The position numbers and the translations under genes are program-made. A DNA stretch of 64,000 nt, from NCBI RefSeq assembly GCF_009831235.1, contig NZ_WUUL01000002.1:124001-188000 (forward strand). The letters are read 5' to 3'. The DNA is from Shimazuella alba. Its GTDB lineage: Bacteria; Bacillota; Bacilli; Thermoactinomycetales; Thermoactinomycetaceae. Under the pieces are notes generated by a model. That model did no database searches and was not told where the DNA came from. It saw only the letters and a list, made by a program, of their open reading frames with translations. The first letter of the stretch is position 1. The number at the start of each line of letters is the position of its first letter. Below, in pieces: positions 52,971 to 61,744 of the stretch.

Positions 52971-53690
52971 TTACCTTGCAAAGGTAGTCGAGTAGATCGT
53001 TTTCGCCCCTGCACTGCGGAGAGTTTTTGCACACTCACGAATCGTACTACCGGTCGTGTACACATCATCCACAAGCAGAATAGTGTGAGGCCTAAGATCT
53101 AGTTGCTGTGCCTCCTCAGAGATTTGAAAAGAATTCTGTAATGAACGAATCCTATCTGCTCTGCCAAGACTAGCCTGTGGTGGGGAGGGCTTATTTCGTT
53201 CTAATAGATTTAAGGTGGGTATGCCTATGCTTTTTCCAATTTGTTCTGCTAGTAACTGAGATTGATTAAAACCCCGTTCTGTTAAACGTTTATGGTGAAG
53301 AGGTACACTAGTGATCACAGAGAATGGAATTCCCCTATAATGGACTTCTACCACATCCCTCATCATAGCTCCAATATATTTTGCATAGCGCTCATCACCA
53401 AGATATTTAAATCTGGATATTACCTTTTTGGCTTTGCTTGTATAGGCAACTGCACTGACATTCTGAACCCTATCTTCTATTGCCACCATCAAACAATCAC
53501 AGCATATACCTGAATCATCTGCCAGTGATCGAAAGCAAACATGACATGTTGGATTTTGAATAGGAGATAGAAGACCTAAACAATCTTCACATATGTTCGA
53601 CCATGAACTAGAAAGAAATGTTTGTACCTTCGATTGATTACAGAACCAGCAATTGGGATGAATTGGAAAAAGAAAAGACCACCACCTCAT
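52971..53690 (-). CDS. comFC: ComF-family phosphoribosyltransferase-like protein (ComFC)
   Basis: This 239-residue protein has an N-terminal zinc ribbon (C14/C17 and C35/C38, then C-H-V-C and C-C-D-C) and a type I phosphoribosyltransferase fold with the loop I-L-L-V-D-D-V-Y-T-T-G-S-T. ComFC helps import single-stranded DNA during natural transformation. Its start is 7 nt after the comFA stop. All key motifs look intact, in contrast to comFA. Confidence 0.92.
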   Translation of the reverse strand: MRWWSFLFPIHPNCWFCNQSKVQTFLSSSWSNICEDCLGLLSPIQNPTCHVCFRSLADDSGICCDCLMVAIEDRVQNVSAVAYTSKAKKVISRFKYLGDERYAKYIGAMMRDVVEVHYRGIPFSVITSVPLHHKRLTERGFNQSQLLAEQIGKSIGIPTLNLLERNKPSPPQASLGRADRIRSLQNSFQISEEAQQLDLRPHTILLVDDVYTTGSTIRECAKTLRSAGAKTIYSTTFAR

Positions 53691-53696
53691 ACCGTA

Positions 53697-55049
53697 TTAC
53701 GCCCTCTCATTCAAATATCCTTCTTTTTTTGCTAACTCATTTAAGTAAATGTGTTCTTTTTTTGTCTGAACGATCGTATTTGTGTTCTCTTCGCCGACAA
53801 ACCATACTTCACAACATGGAAAATAAGCATGAATACCAACGAGTTGGCTCATCTCTACCAGTCTTTTCCTTTCGATTGATGAATGTTCCGCAAATAAGAC
53901 ACAAAGATGTAAATTTGCTATTCGAATGGATTTAAGCAAATAATGAGGAATGATTAAAAAAGTAAATTTTTGTTCAGAAAATAAAATTCTTAACTCTTCT
54001 GCATTTTCATTTTCTTCTCCTATCATTCTGGATTTATCTTTTATCACCGGCATTACTTTCTCTATCCAATCCATCACCATTTTACCATCCTTTTTGGATG
54101 GTACTACGATCCATGCTTGTCCATTTAAGCTTTGTATTTCCTCTATGAATAATCGAAGAGGCTCAATCGGTTTGTTGAGCTGCAAACCTCTTCTCAATCC
54201 TCGATAATGGATGAATTTTGGAATTGGCAATGGATATTGATGCAACCTTACAGGGTGCACTACTAGGGATGTCTGTTGATTTCTTGGAAAAGGTAAACCA
54301 ATTTGTACCTGCTGCCCCTCTTTTGCTAGTGCACCATTCGAAAAAAAGGGAGGTACTTCTACTCCATCTAATAACAGGACATCGAATTGTTGATGATACG
54401 AAAGCAGATCCCATTTCGTTCCCACTACAAAACTCTGATCCAAACATTGCTTCACTAAGTTTGGCATTAGGAGTTTCATCTGATTAAGGTTTTGTTCGAC
54501 TTCTTTTTCTGGTAAACACCAAAAGATATGTTTTTGCTCACTGAGAAGTTGTTGAAACAAAGCCGCAAGGATGGAAATCTTTCCTGCACCAGCGACCATA
54601 ACTACATATATCGATCGTGATTGACCATGTAGTAACTTCTGTATGTCTACGAGTGTTTTTTGCTGAGCAGGCCGCAATGGATAGCTGGGTTCAGAATGAA
54701 AATCAATAGATTGCGACATCGGTTGAAAAGAGTAGATAAAACTACAACTCTTTGCTCTTCCCCGATGCAAACATTTGGTGCAATAAACACATGATCGCTC
54801 TTTGCAGATTGCACAGCTGCTTTTTTCCAAATAGAGAGATCCTGCTCCACATCGGTTGCATTTTTTTCGAATGGCCCAAAAAGAAGTCTGGATCGAGGGC
54901 TCTTTTGTTACATACCCTTGCTCCTCTAATACCTCTAAAGCTGTCTGCAATTGCTTCTCATCTATTTTCTCCAAGCTTTTCATGATTTCACTCCACAAAA
55001 GACGTCTGCCAGTAAACCTTCTATACAAGAACAAAGGGTCACTCTTCAT
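53697..55049 (-). CDS. comFA: ComFA-like helicase with altered ATPase motifs
   Basis: This 450-residue protein is recognised as ComFA by position before comFC, by the eight-cysteine zinc finger (C64, C67, C79, C82, C87, C90, C93, C102, with Y-C-T-K-C-L-H-R-G) and by helicase-like spacing. ComFA powers ssDNA uptake. Here the Walker A reads A-G-A-G-K-I-S (Ile158 instead of Thr), the D-E-V-D-A-F-P box reads D-G-V-E-V-P-P (Glu to Gly), and the motif VI region Q-I-x-G-R-V-G-R reads E-M-S-Q-L-V-G-I with both Arg lost. The frame is uninterrupted. It is probably unable to hydrolyse ATP, at least by the usual mechanism. Confidence 0.85.
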   Translation of the reverse strand: MKSDPLFLYRRFTGRRLLWSEIMKSLEKIDEKQLQTALEVLEEQGYVTKEPSIQTSFWAIRKKCNRCGAGSLYLEKSSCAICKERSCVYCTKCLHRGRAKSCSFIYSFQPMSQSIDFHSEPSYPLRPAQQKTLVDIQKLLHGQSRSIYVVMVAGAGKISILAALFQQLLSEQKHIFWCLPEKEVEQNLNQMKLLMPNLVKQCLDQSFVVGTKWDLLSYHQQFDVLLLDGVEVPPFFSNGALAKEGQQVQIGLPFPRNQQTSLVVHPVRLHQYPLPIPKFIHYRGLRRGLQLNKPIEPLRLFIEEIQSLNGQAWIVVPSKKDGKMVMDWIEKVMPVIKDKSRMIGEENENAEELRILFSEQKFTFLIIPHYLLKSIRIANLHLCVLFAEHSSIERKRLVEMSQLVGIHAYFPCCEVWFVGEENTNTIVQTKKEHIYLNELAKKEGYLNERA

Positions 55050-55070
55050 GATTTGCCCTCCAAAAAAAAA

Positions 55071-55093
55071 TCAGCCACTCCAAGGTGACTGAT
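55071..55093 (-). terminator. terminator of the 55111 gene
   Basis: ATCAGTCACC pairs with a G-rich partner (GGAGTGGCTGA) around a short loop; the minus strand continues with nine T residues. Confidence 0.75.
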
Positions 55094-55110
55094 AAACAAG
55101 TAATCCTCTA

Positions 55111-55527
55111 TTAGGCTGTTTCTTTGTCTTCATCAATATCTCTTAAATCAAGCACAACCACTTTTTCTTTCTGTTGCTCAGCTTTAAGCCACTGTGTTAA
55201 CTCTTCTTCGGAAGAGAGTTTGTGAGAAAAAACATCTAGATGGTCATACTTTTGTTTCAATCGCTCGATGATGGAAATCGTATCATCTGACGAGCCCATA
55301 TCGAGGCAAGTAATTCTCCCTTTTTTCAATCCACCAGCTCGCAGGTGGTTTGCCATGTGATACGAACGGATCAGCCATTCAATCGACTGTTGGCTGTTGT
55401 TCGTGATGATCACAAGGTGGGATGCTTTATGGTGATATAACCCTTTTCCAAAAGTGAGCAACCTCCTGTATAGGAACACGAAAGCGACGACGAGAACTGC
55501 CCCAATCAGTAGGTACCAGTAACCCAT
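55111..55527 (-). CDS. single-pass membrane protein with small alpha/beta domain
   Basis: This protein of about 138 residues has an N-terminal transmembrane helix (residues 2-22) and a cytoplasmic domain with L-V-I-I-T-N-N-S-Q, C-L-D-M-G-S-S-D-D-T and V-V-V-L-D-L-R-D. The order (a strand, then D-x-G-S-x-D-x-T) resembles the nucleotide-binding start of GT2 glycosyltransferases, but the catalytic part is missing, so it is a truncated or specialised relative. The ATG at 55527 follows AAGGAGG. It lies upstream of comFA on the same strand, with a terminator between. Confidence 0.7.
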   Translation of the reverse strand: MGYWYLLIGAVLVVAFVFLYRRLLTFGKGLYHHKASHLVIITNNSQQSIEWLIRSYHMANHLRAGGLKKGRITCLDMGSSDDTISIIERLKQKYDHLDVFSHKLSSEEELTQWLKAEQQKEKVVVLDLRDIDEDKETA

Positions 55528-55529
55528 AC

Positions 55530-56005
55530 GCCCATCCTCCTTAAAAAAATGCAATTAAGTTTTGGTTACTTCTCAGATCAGAGTTTTACATGTAGTGTAT
55601 GCCGGATTTCCATGAAAGGTCTAATGGTTCTTTCGAAAATGTAATACTATTTTCATTTTACCACTTTTACACGATAAAGGAAACGGTTAAGTTGAATGCA
55701 TCAAGTAACGCTTTTTGTCGTGTTGCCTTTGAATAGTTTTTAATAGCCTAATCCATTTTTTGTATTACAAATTCTAATTTCTTTTTTGCATGCCTCTTTT
55801 TGAGTGTAATCAAAAAAGACGGATTTAGTCTAGCAAACTGTCGGGAACATTTCTTTGCTTGGGAGCAGATCGTCTGTTTGAAAATTATTTATTTCTGAGT
55901 TGAGCTATTGCTAGTGAATAGAAAGCACTATGAGTGTTCTCTCATCTCTTTCATCCTTTTGGACTCATCAGCATGTACAACGCATACATGGAGAGATAAG
56001 AGATG
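55530..56005. other. intergenic region, nothing recognised
   Basis: About 480 AT-rich bases between the membrane protein and the terminator of the MoxR/VWA unit. I see no supported frame, RNA motif or repeat. Confidence 0.5.
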
Positions 56006-56007
56006 GC

Positions 56008-56038
56008 GGGCGCTCGCAGCTGAATGCCACGAGCGCCC
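56008..56038 (-). terminator. hairpin terminator of the MoxR/VWA unit
   Basis: GGGCGCTCG pairs perfectly with CGAGCGCCC around a 13-nt loop, 34 bp after the stop. Confidence 0.65.
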
Positions 56039-56071
56039 AGTGTATCTCCTCTTTTTCTGTAGTAGTTTCTG

Positions 56072-57259
56072 TCAGTTGTCGCTTCGCTCGGTGGCGTCGA
56101 TGTTGACGCCGCCCGAAGCTTCTGCCAGCTTTGCGAGACCCTCGACGAGTCTGGGACCGACCTGCACAGCGTTGAGCTTCGTGCCGTTCAGATCGGTTAC
56201 GTCGGGGATCTGCGCCGCTCCATCCGTGACCATCACGATCTCCGGGAAACGGAACTTACCTTCACGAACGAGGTCGTTGACCCGTTCGCTTGCGGTACGC
56301 AGCGGCTCGATGAATCTCGTCCAGCTACCCTGGTAGTTCTCAGGGTCCGTCACCACTTGCAGGAGCTCGCGTGCGGCTTCCGGTGTGTCGGCGTGGTACT
56401 CCTGTTCACGGAGCTCGCCATCGAAGAACCGGAGGTAAACCTCCGCTTCTCCCTTGATCACGCGCTCGAGCGCGTTGATCGCGACACCGACAGCTCGGCT
56501 GACAGGGTCACCTTCCATCGATCCTGTGCCGTCAACCAGCATGTACAAGAGCTGCTTCTTGTCGTGCCGGGTGACCGGATCGCGAACATCCAAGTCACCC
56601 GTGAACGCCTTGTACATCAGCAGAGAGTCCGGAAGACCCCATGACTGCTGGCTGATGCGAGGGAGCTCACTCATTTCCTTGATGGATCGGACCCTGATGT
56701 CCTCGCCATTCGGGTCAGGAGTGAGTTCCCCTTGCGGGGACTGGAACGCGTCCGTCTCGTCGAGCTGACGGGCGATCTCCAGCATCTTCTTCAGGTCGAT
56801 CCCCTGCGAAGCAGCGATCTCCATCGCCATCTGGGTCTGATTGTCCTCTCCATCCTCATCGCCGCCGGCGAGACGAAGGAGAAGCGCCATACCCTGGGCA
56901 TCGATCGGAGGCAGCTCCATGAGACCGATCAAGTACACCACGATGTCGAGGTAGTAGCGCTCGTAGACCTCGATGTAGTGCTTCGCGGCCTTGTACAGCT
57001 TCAGCGCGCGAACCGCCTTCATCATGTTGCTGCGACCGGGTACCCGGTCGAGCGGGAAACGCTCGATGAAATCGGCGATCTCCCGCTCCCGCTCCTTCAA
57101 GAAGATGGAGGTCTTCGCACCACTGGCGAAAGCCAGGGTGTCCAGCACGAAGTCGATGTCGTGCTGGTCGAGGCCCTTCATGCCGATGTAGCGCCCGGCA
57201 CGACGGATCTTGGACTCGGACGGCTCCAAGAGCCACTTCGGCGGAGTCATCACTCGCAT
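56072..57259 (-). CDS. VWA-domain protein paired with MoxR ATPase (ViaA-like); high GC
   Basis: This 395-residue protein has a helical N-terminal region (1-235) and a C-terminal von Willebrand A domain whose metal site is D243-G-T245-G-S247 with a downstream V-T-D-G. The layout resembles ViaA and other VWA partners of MoxR ATPases, which act as chaperone-like machines on metal or protein complexes. It starts 6 nt after the ATPase stop. Codon use is extremely GC-rich compared with the backbone. There are no signal peptide or membrane segments, so it is cytoplasmic. Confidence 0.85.
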   Translation of the reverse strand: MRVMTPPKWLLEPSESKIRRAGRYIGMKGLDQHDIDFVLDTLAFASGAKTSIFLKEREREIADFIERFPLDRVPGRSNMMKAVRALKLYKAAKHYIEVYERYYLDIVVYLIGLMELPPIDAQGMALLLRLAGGDEDGEDNQTQMAMEIAASQGIDLKKMLEIARQLDETDAFQSPQGELTPDPNGEDIRVRSIKEMSELPRISQQSWGLPDSLLMYKAFTGDLDVRDPVTRHDKKQLLYMLVDGTGSMEGDPVSRAVGVAINALERVIKGEAEVYLRFFDGELREQEYHADTPEAARELLQVVTDPENYQGSWTRFIEPLRTASERVNDLVREGKFRFPEIVMVTDGAAQIPDVTDLNGTKLNAVQVGPRLVEGLAKLAEASGGVNIDATERSDN

Positions 57260-57265
57260 GATTGA

Positions 57266-58735
57266 TTACCTGTTCCAGCCGTTGTTGGAGTTCTTGAACT
57301 GACGGATACGATTGTCCGCGAAGCTCTCGAGGGAACTCATGCCCTGGAGGGCACCCTTAGCACGGGTCGACAGCCAACCGTTCGAAGACTGCGTGTAGTT
57401 ACGCAGCTCGTCCAGCAGTTCGACGACCTCCTGCTTGACCTTCTCTGCGTCGTCCCTGCTCCTGGCCTTCTTGACCCGGTTCTGCAGGTCGTTGCGACGC
57501 CTCTCGATCTGGGGGATACGCACCTGCGCTTTCTTCAGCTCTTCCACCTGACGCAACGGGGCGATCTTCTCCTCGATCTCGTAGTTGAGATCCGCCACCT
57601 TGGCGTTGAGATCGCGGTAGGTTGCGATCAGCTCCAGATCGGCATCCGAACTGGGCTTGTTCGAATCCAGCCGAATCTCGATGTTCTGGAGGTCCTTCTG
57701 GCATCCCTCCAGCTCCGCGATCGTGGTCGCGGCATCGATCATGACCTCGACCATCCCGACCTCGATCTGGAGGCCGCTGATGATCTCGGCGACCATCAGC
57801 TCGGCCTTCTTCTCCTCGATCATCTTGCAAATCGCCTCGAAGAATTCCTGACAGCCGGGCAGGTACTTCATCACCCGGATGTCCTCGGGAACAGCCACGT
57901 TACGACCGTTGATGACGGCAGCAGCCTTCACCAGCTGCAGCGTCTTCTTGGCGGTACGCGGGCTGATGGTGACCTTCTCCGTGCGGAGCTCGGCGCAGAC
58001 GTGTCCGAGGATCTGCTTGACCATCGATCCGACCTTGACAGTCTCGGTCTTCTCCTGCATCTCCGCGATCTCCGCCCACGTGATGCTGGGCTTGTCGTCG
58101 GGCTCCTCCATGCTGAACAGCTGGACGAAGTCGGCCTCGGTGTAGCTCGGCCACTTCACTTCCCACTGGAGCGGGAAACGCTCGATGAGCGCCGCCACGG
58201 AACGGTTCGCCGAGGCGATCTCCGTCGGCGACATATTCGTCGCCGCCGCGAGCACCTTGTTGACGAGCTTGACTCGCTGGTCGCCGTTGCGCAGCTCCTT
58301 CGCGGTCAGCACGTCCTTGAGGAACATCAGCACCCTTTCGGGCGCGTCAAACATCTCCTCGAAGACGGCAACTTCGTGCACCATGAAACTCCGCTCGGTG
58401 GCGAAGTCCATGACGCGTTCGGCATCGAACTTCTTGAAGTCGATCCCGCCGAACAGCTCCTCTGGGGTCGTACCCTGACCGAGGGACTTGACGAACGGGT
58501 CGATGTCCTTGATCGTCGCGAAGACGGAGTTCAGGAACTCGCTCTTGCCGTGTCCGCCGGGACCCGAGAAGACGAAGTTCTCACCGGCGGCCAGCGCCAG
58601 CGAGACAACCTCACGCATCTCCTCGGCGTACATGAAACCCGCCGTGGCTGCCGCGACCCAACGAAGGGTCAGGGTGTGCGCATTGGTCTTCGTCGTCGCA
58701 GCGGTCGTGGACTCAGCGCCGGTGGTGACAGTCAT
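57266..58735 (-). CDS. MoxR-type AAA+ ATPase (RavA-like) with coiled-coil tail; high GC
   Basis: This 489-residue AAA+ protein has Walker A G58-P-G-G-H-G-K-S65, a Walker B-like V-F-E-E (Glu in place of the usual Asp), sensor Asn in A-A-A-T-N-M-S and an Arg-rich lid region (S-P-R-T-A-K-K-T). The C-terminal third (about 330-455) is heptad-rich and charged, a predicted coiled coil. Together with the downstream VWA protein it forms a MoxR/VWA pair. The coding sequence is very GC-rich, preceded by an AT-rich leader. A relic of an IS605 right end lies about 240 bp upstream. Confidence 0.86.
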   Translation of the reverse strand: MTVTTGAESTTAATTKTNAHTLTLRWVAAATAGFMYAEEMREVVSLALAAGENFVFSGPGGHGKSEFLNSVFATIKDIDPFVKSLGQGTTPEELFGGIDFKKFDAERVMDFATERSFMVHEVAVFEEMFDAPERVLMFLKDVLTAKELRNGDQRVKLVNKVLAAATNMSPTEIASANRSVAALIERFPLQWEVKWPSYTEADFVQLFSMEEPDDKPSITWAEIAEMQEKTETVKVGSMVKQILGHVCAELRTEKVTISPRTAKKTLQLVKAAAVINGRNVAVPEDIRVMKYLPGCQEFFEAICKMIEEKKAELMVAEIISGLQIEVGMVEVMIDAATTIAELEGCQKDLQNIEIRLDSNKPSSDADLELIATYRDLNAKVADLNYEIEEKIAPLRQVEELKKAQVRIPQIERRRNDLQNRVKKARSRDDAEKVKQEVVELLDELRNYTQSSNGWLSTRAKGALQGMSSLESFADNRIRQFKNSNNGWNR

Positions 58736-58934
58736 GACTGTGAACCTCTTCTGTGAGTGGTATAGACAGGCCTACTACAGATGAAAAGATACCTGTTATA
58801 CCTTTCCGGTATGTGCAAATATTATAACATATTATAGGCAAGGGAGGAGTGTTTTTACCCGCCTCATAAGCCTGACAGTTTTTGAAAAAAGATCTTTACA
58901 AACGCTCATTCGCATGGTGATATGCACCATGAAC

Positions 58935-59056
58935 AGCGATAACCAAGCTGCTTAAGGGATTAATGGAACATCTAAACCGTGGGGCTCACGGGGTTAGCTT
59001 GGTAATGAAGTGGTCACGAGACTACTGTCCCAAGAATCCCCCCTATTCATCGTGGG
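58935..59056 (+). repeat. relic of tnpB 3' end and IS605 right end
   Basis: GATAACCAAGCTGCTTAAGG resembles the D-x-N-A-A codons of tnpB with a stop introduced. It is followed by CCGTGGGGCTCACGG, AGCTTGGTA and CCCAAGAATCCC, in the same order as in the right end of the intact element, and a final hairpin GGGG...CCCC. Confidence 0.65.
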
Positions 59057-59145
59057 GAGTGGTCAAAACATATTATTTTTAAACATTTTTATAGACAATT
59101 CTACTTTTCTTTACATTGTAAAAATACTATTCCAACGCCACAAAA

Positions 59146-59177
59146 AAACACCTCACTCTGTTATGAGCGAGGTGTTT
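59146..59177 (-). terminator. terminator of metK
   Basis: AAACACCTC pairs with GAGGTGTTT, with inner GCTC/GAGT pairing; the minus strand continues with TTTTTG. Confidence 0.85.
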
Positions 59178-59187
59178 AATATTGAAA

Positions 59188-60372
59188 TCAAGCTTCTGAA
59201 CGTAAAATCTCAGCTTTATCTGTCTTTTCCCAAGGGAGTTCAATATCCGTACGGCCAAAGTGTCCATAAGCAGCTGTCTGTTTGTAGATAGGACGACGTA
59301 AATCAAGCGAACGAATAATCCCTGCTGGACGCAAATCGAAATGTTTTTCTACTAATTCCACAAGACGATCCTCTGAGACAGTTCCTGTTCCAAACGTGTC
59401 CACACGCACAGACACAGGACGCGCCACACCAATCGCATAAGCTAGTTGGACTTCGCATTTTTCTGCAAGACCAGCTGCTACGATATTTTTCGCTACATAA
59501 CGTGCAGCATAAGCAGCAGAACGATCCACTTTTGTTGGATCTTTTCCAGAGAATGCTCCTCCACCGTGACGCGCATAGCCACCATAGGTATCTACGATAA
59601 TTTTTCGACCAGTCAGTCCAGCGTCACCAAGAGGTCCGCCAATAACAAAACGTCCAGTTGGGTTGATGAAATATTTGGTTTGGTCATCGAGCATATCTTT
59701 TGGTACGATAGGTTCAATCACATGACGATGAATATCTTCTTTGATTTGCCCAATTGTTGCATCTTCTGCATGTTGCGTGGAACATACAATGGTATCGATT
59801 CGGACAGGCTTGTTACCATCGTATTCAACCGTTACTTGGATCTTTCCATCTGGACGAAGGTAACCTAGGGTTCCGTCAATCCTAACTTCGTGCAAACGAC
59901 GAGCTAATTTATGTGCTAGTGAGATCGGCAGCGGCATTAATTCAGGTGTCTCATTCACTGCGAAACCGAACATTAAACCTTGGTCACCAGCACCGATCGC
60001 TTCTATCTGCTCTTCACTCATCGTTCCTTCTTTTGCTTCAAGCGCTTCGTCCACACCTTGAGCGATGTCAGCAGACTGTTCGTCAATAGAAGTTAATACG
60101 GCACAAGTTTCAGCATCAAAGCCATATTTTGCGCGATCGTACCCAATCTCCTTAATAGTAGAACGAACTAGCTTTGGAATATCAACATAGCAATTGGTAC
60201 TTATTTCTCCAGCAACTAAGATTAAACCAGTAGTGACAGATGTCTCACAAGCCACACGAGCATTTGGATCTTTGGATAGAATAGCATCTAAAATAGCATC
60301 TGATACTTGGTCACAGATCTTATCTGGATGTCCAGCTGTAACAGATTCAGATGAAAATAGAGTACGACTCAT
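59188..60372 (-). CDS. metK: S-adenosylmethionine synthetase
   Basis: The 394-residue enzyme makes SAM from methionine and ATP. Motifs: G-H-P-D-K near the N-terminus, G-A-G-D-Q-G and [17 protein letters not shown] precedes the ATG. I looked for a SAM-I riboswitch in the 230-bp upstream region and did not see one, which differs from Bacillus subtilis. Confidence 0.97.
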   Translation of the reverse strand: MSRTLFSSESVTAGHPDKICDQVSDAILDAILSKDPNARVACETSVTTGLILVAGEISTNCYVDIPKLVRSTIKEIGYDRAKYGFDAETCAVLTSIDEQSADIAQGVDEALEAKEGTMSEEQIEAIGAGDQGLMFGFAVNETPELMPLPISLAHKLARRLHEVRIDGTLGYLRPDGKIQVTVEYDGNKPVRIDTIVCSTQHAEDATIGQIKEDIHRHVIEPIVPKDMLDDQTKYFINPTGRFVIGGPLGDAGLTGRKIIVDTYGGYARHGGGAFSGKDPTKVDRSAAYAARYVAKNIVAAGLAEKCEVQLAYAIGVARPVSVRVDTFGTGTVSEDRLVELVEKHFDLRPAGIIRSLDLRRPIYKQTAAYGHFGRTDIELPWEKTDKAEILRSEA

Positions 60373-60621
60373 TTGTTATCCCCCTTTTCTTTTTACAGAA
60401 AAAATATTTTCCGTCCTTTTCGGCACAATAATCATAGATTAACGTATCAATTAGAGAAAAACAATAACGAATCGAAAAGATATTTATCCATATCCATAAA
60501 TGCCAAAAAAAGTCGTCAACATTGTGTTTTTTTACCTTTATTCTTGAAAAGAACCATCATTACATTGTAGTATGTTCTATAGTGCATAATTATTATCTTT
60601 TATAAGGAAGGAAATGGACAG

Positions 60622-61692
60622 ATGATGGAACGCGTGGACCAAAGCCGGAAAAAACGGGTTAACCATAAAAAACGAAAAAAATGGGTTCTACGAGTATCCC
60701 TGTTCTCTTTAGTGGCCATTTTGATCGTAGGAATTTATTTTGTTGGCACCTTATGGGGGGCTCTTACGCAAGGGCACGATACCGACCAAGAAAAATCCAA
60801 ATTCCGTAACCAAGAAGTTGATATAAATAAAGATCCTTTTACTGTATTGTTTATTGGTACAGACCAATTTGATTCAAAAGCGGAAAAAGAAACATATCGT
60901 ACGGACGTGTTGATGGTAGCTGCTGTTAATCCTCAGAAGAAGACAATCAAGCTGGTGAATATACCACGGGATACGTATGCAACGATTGCGAATACAGATG
61001 GGTTTAAAACCAAAATTAATTCTGCTGCGTTTTGGGGAAAGAAAAAAGGAAAGAATCCGATTCAAAATACACGTGAAACGGTAGAAACACTCTTGTATGG
61101 TGTCCCTATAGACTACTATGTGAAAATCAATTTCAAAGGGTTTATTGATATTGTAAACGCTGTAGGTGGGATTGATGTAAATGTACCGATGACATTCCGG
61201 ATAAGTACCTTTGACCGTGTGGTACAATTCAACAAAGGACCTATGCATCTAAGCGGAGAAGAAGCTCTCCCCTATGTAAGAATGAGAAAAGAAGACCCTA
61301 TGGGAGACCATGGTCGTAACAAACGCCAACAAGAAGTAGTTAATAAGGTGTTGGATAAGATTGTTAGTTTTAATTCCGTCAGTAACTTTACACAAATAAC
61401 AAGTGCGGTTGGAAATAACTTAAGTTACAGTATTGATCCTAGTGAATTTTTAAGCTTGGCTCAAATTTACAAAAATACGCCAAAACAAAATCTCGAGACA
61501 TTGACTGCAAAAGTGGAAGATAAAAAAGTAGATGGTGTTTGGTATAGTTTCATGCAGGAAGAAGAGCGAAAACGTATTAGTAAGTTATTGAAAGAAACTC
61601 TCGGACTTCCTACAACAGACAATGGTGAAGTTGACCCAGATACAAATAATAATGGTTCAAGTGATAGCTCGGATAACTCAAGTAACTATTAA
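60622..61692 (+). CDS. LytR-CpsA-Psr family cell-wall polymer ligase
   Basis: This 356-residue protein has a basic N-terminus, one transmembrane helix (about 22-45) and an external LCP domain with the conserved F-I-G-T-D, T-D-V-L-M-V, I-P-R-D-T, I-V-N-A-V-G-G-I-D-V and H-G-R-N-K-R-Q-Q segments; the Arg and Asp residues bind the pyrophosphate of the lipid-linked donor. It transfers teichoic acid or capsule to peptidoglycan. The tail is rich in Asn and Ser. It is a single gene with its own terminator. Confidence 0.93.
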   Translation: MMERVDQSRKKRVNHKKRKKWVLRVSLFSLVAILIVGIYFVGTLWGALTQGHDTDQEKSKFRNQEVDINKDPFTVLFIGTDQFDSKAEKETYRTDVLMVAAVNPQKKTIKLVNIPRDTYATIANTDGFKTKINSAAFWGKKKGKNPIQNTRETVETLLYGVPIDYYVKINFKGFIDIVNAVGGIDVNVPMTFRISTFDRVVQFNKGPMHLSGEEALPYVRMRKEDPMGDHGRNKRQQEVVNKVLDKIVSFNSVSNFTQITSAVGNNLSYSIDPSEFLSLAQIYKNTPKQNLETLTAKVEDKKVDGVWYSFMQEEERKRISKLLKETLGLPTTDNGEVDPDTNNNGSSDSSDNSSNY

Positions 61693-61700
61693 ATCTGACA

Positions 61701-61734
61701 AGAAGAACGGTCTCGTACCGTTCTTCTTTTGGTG
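61701..61734 (+). terminator. terminator of the LCP gene
   Basis: AGAAGAACGGT pairs with ACCGTTCTTCT around a 5-nt loop, followed by TTT. Confidence 0.85.
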
Positions 61735-61744
61735 GTGTATAAGC

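Noticed and set aside
57399-58756. Long frames antisense to or out of frame with the MoxR/VWA genes
   Set aside because: High GC removes stop codons from all frames; translations are Arg/Gly/Ala-rich without domains, while the chosen frames have clear AAA+ and VWA motifs.
60373-60600. SAM riboswitch upstream of metK
   Set aside because: No SAM-I core elements and no terminator/antiterminator pair are visible in the leader.
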